From positions 1-7,717 of the forward strand of contig CAZFBE010000036.1 of NCBI GenBank assembly GCA_964517115.1: a stretch of 7,717 nt of DNA, in the 5' to 3' direction. Position numbers and translations under genes: made by a program. The notes under the pieces were generated by a model. That model was given only the letters and a program-made list of their open reading frames with translations. It did no database searches and was not told where the DNA came from. Of the stretch, positions 7,238 through 7,717 are shown in pieces. Position 1 is the stretch's first letter. Every line of letters begins with the position of its first letter. The DNA comes from UBA6624 sp964517115 [NCBI: uncultured bacterium]. GTDB lineage: Bacteria; UBP7; UBA6624.

Positions 7238-7259
7238 GTGATTATATATATATAATCAC
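7238..7259. promoter_or_regulatory. Perfect 22-base palindrome in the helicase-protease spacer
   Basis: Two exact 11-base half-sites, GTGATTATATA and its complement, meet without a gap. On the minus strand TATAAT occupies 7246-7241 and could be the -10 of a promoter for the metalloprotease-sodA pair, with transcription starting near 7234. The base run 17 upstream (AGATGT) is a poor -35. The palindrome could instead be a repressor operator or a weak AT-only terminator for the helicase gene, followed by TTTGTTAATT. The sequence alone does not decide. Confidence 0.5.
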
Positions 7260-7267
7260 GAAAACAT

Positions 7268-7717
7268 CTAGGAAAGAAGAAAGTCAATCAATTCTTTCTT
7301 AGAAAAGATTCCTTGCGAAACCTTTTCAGAAAAGTCTTTACTCTCTAAAACCTGATTAAACAAATCTTTTTTCTTTTTCAATATCGACAAAATTCTTTCC
7401 TCTATGGTGTTTTCTGAAACCAGGTGTATGGCCAGAACAGAGTTTTTTCCACCAATCCGATGAGCCCTAGCCACCCTTTGGGCCATCTTTGCAGGATTGT
7501 ACAAAAGCTCAAAATTGACAACAAAATTAACAAACTGCAAATTCAAGCCATGAGATGCTGCATCGGTTGCTACAAGGATGTTGGATTCTTTGCTGTTTTT
7601 AAAATCCTCAATAACCCCGTCTCTCTGAACTTGGTTAAGGCCCCCATGGTAAAAAACTGAATTTATGTTTTTTTCCTTCAAAAAACTACAAATTATCTTC
7701 CCCATCCTCACCCATTG
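7268..7717 (-). CDS. SNF2/DEAD-like helicase, C-terminal fragment (cut by the window edge)
   Basis: The last 149 residues of a superfamily 2 helicase, open to the right edge; a GTG at 7711 is internal, not a start. The visible part is the C-terminal RecA-like domain. It begins QW of the SNF2-type 'SQW' motif, continues with FYHGGLNQVQRD (22-33), then motif V ILVATDAASHGLNLQ (47-61). Motif VI follows as QRVARAHRIGG (80-90), with probable arginine fingers R84 and R87. HRIG after a GLNLQ-type motif V is characteristic of SNF2-family ATPases, which use ATP to move along duplex DNA or displace bound proteins. The canonical GR.HRIGQ is altered here to AR.HRIGG. A lysine-rich tail (LKKKKDLFNQ) and a final ELIDFLL helix end the protein. 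The N-terminal domain is outside the window, so the subfamily (for example RapA-like) cannot be told. It ends in TAG, 67 bases before the protease start. Confidence 0.9.
   Translation of the reverse strand, partial: QWVRMGKIICSFLKEKNINSVFYHGGLNQVQRDGVIEDFKNSKESNILVATDAASHGLNLQFVNFVVNFELLYNPAKMAQRVARAHRIGGKNSVLAIHLVSENTIEERILSILKKKKDLFNQVLESKDFSEKVSQGIFSKKELIDFLLS

Noticed and set aside
7201-7287. A longer 894-residue metalloprotease starting at 7287
   Set aside because: The extra 29 residues would overlap the helicase gene and precede the signal peptide. The strong GGAGGA sits just before the internal ATG at 7200, so the shorter protein is preferred.

Overview
This window is AT-rich bacterial DNA, dense with genes. 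Clear Shine-Dalgarno sequences (GGAG or GGAGG), tight operon spacing and a Sec-type signal peptide all point to a bacterium. The gene set is an exported metzincin-type protease, a manganese-type superoxide dismutase, a thiolase and a small sulfite-oxidase-like molybdenum enzyme. Together with the low GC, this would fit an aerobic, probably aquatic Gram-negative with a streamlined genome. That placement is inference; no marker gene in the window settles it.

Left block (5-2235, minus strand): three genes read right to left as one tight operon. A 151-residue protein with a C-terminal glutaredoxin-like domain starts at a GTG. Its stop overlaps by 8 bases the start of a cytoplasmic sulfite-oxidase-like molybdopterin enzyme. 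After a 13-base gap comes a complete thiolase. The thiolase stop overlaps an ATG at the extreme left edge, so the operon may continue out of the window.

Middle (2268-3812, plus strand): a divergently transcribed gene for a 514-residue protein that I cannot assign to any family. It is tryptophan-rich, apparently soluble and visibly more AT-rich than its neighbours. Between its end and the end of the superoxide dismutase gene is a 161-base convergent spacer. The spacer has no obvious terminator, but on the minus strand it holds a 51-codon open frame that reads as a membrane segment and lacks a normal start codon.

Right block (3974-7717, minus strand): the C-terminal end of a SNF2/DEAD-like helicase runs in from the right edge. 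A 67-base spacer follows, then an 865-residue secreted zinc metalloprotease (HExxHxxGxxH plus Met-turn), then sodA 20 bases later. The 67-base spacer carries a perfect 22-base palindrome. One arm of it can instead pair with a copy touching the protease Shine-Dalgarno sequence, which is a candidate regulatory switch.

Functionally, several products concern redox chemistry (glutaredoxin-like protein, molybdenum oxidoreductase, superoxide dismutase), but nothing shows that the two blocks act together. The most unusual items are the unassigned 514-residue protein, the glutaredoxin-molybdenum enzyme pair, the hydrophobic frame behind sodA, and the competing inverted repeats before the protease. No CRISPR array, tRNA, rRNA or insertion sequence was seen.
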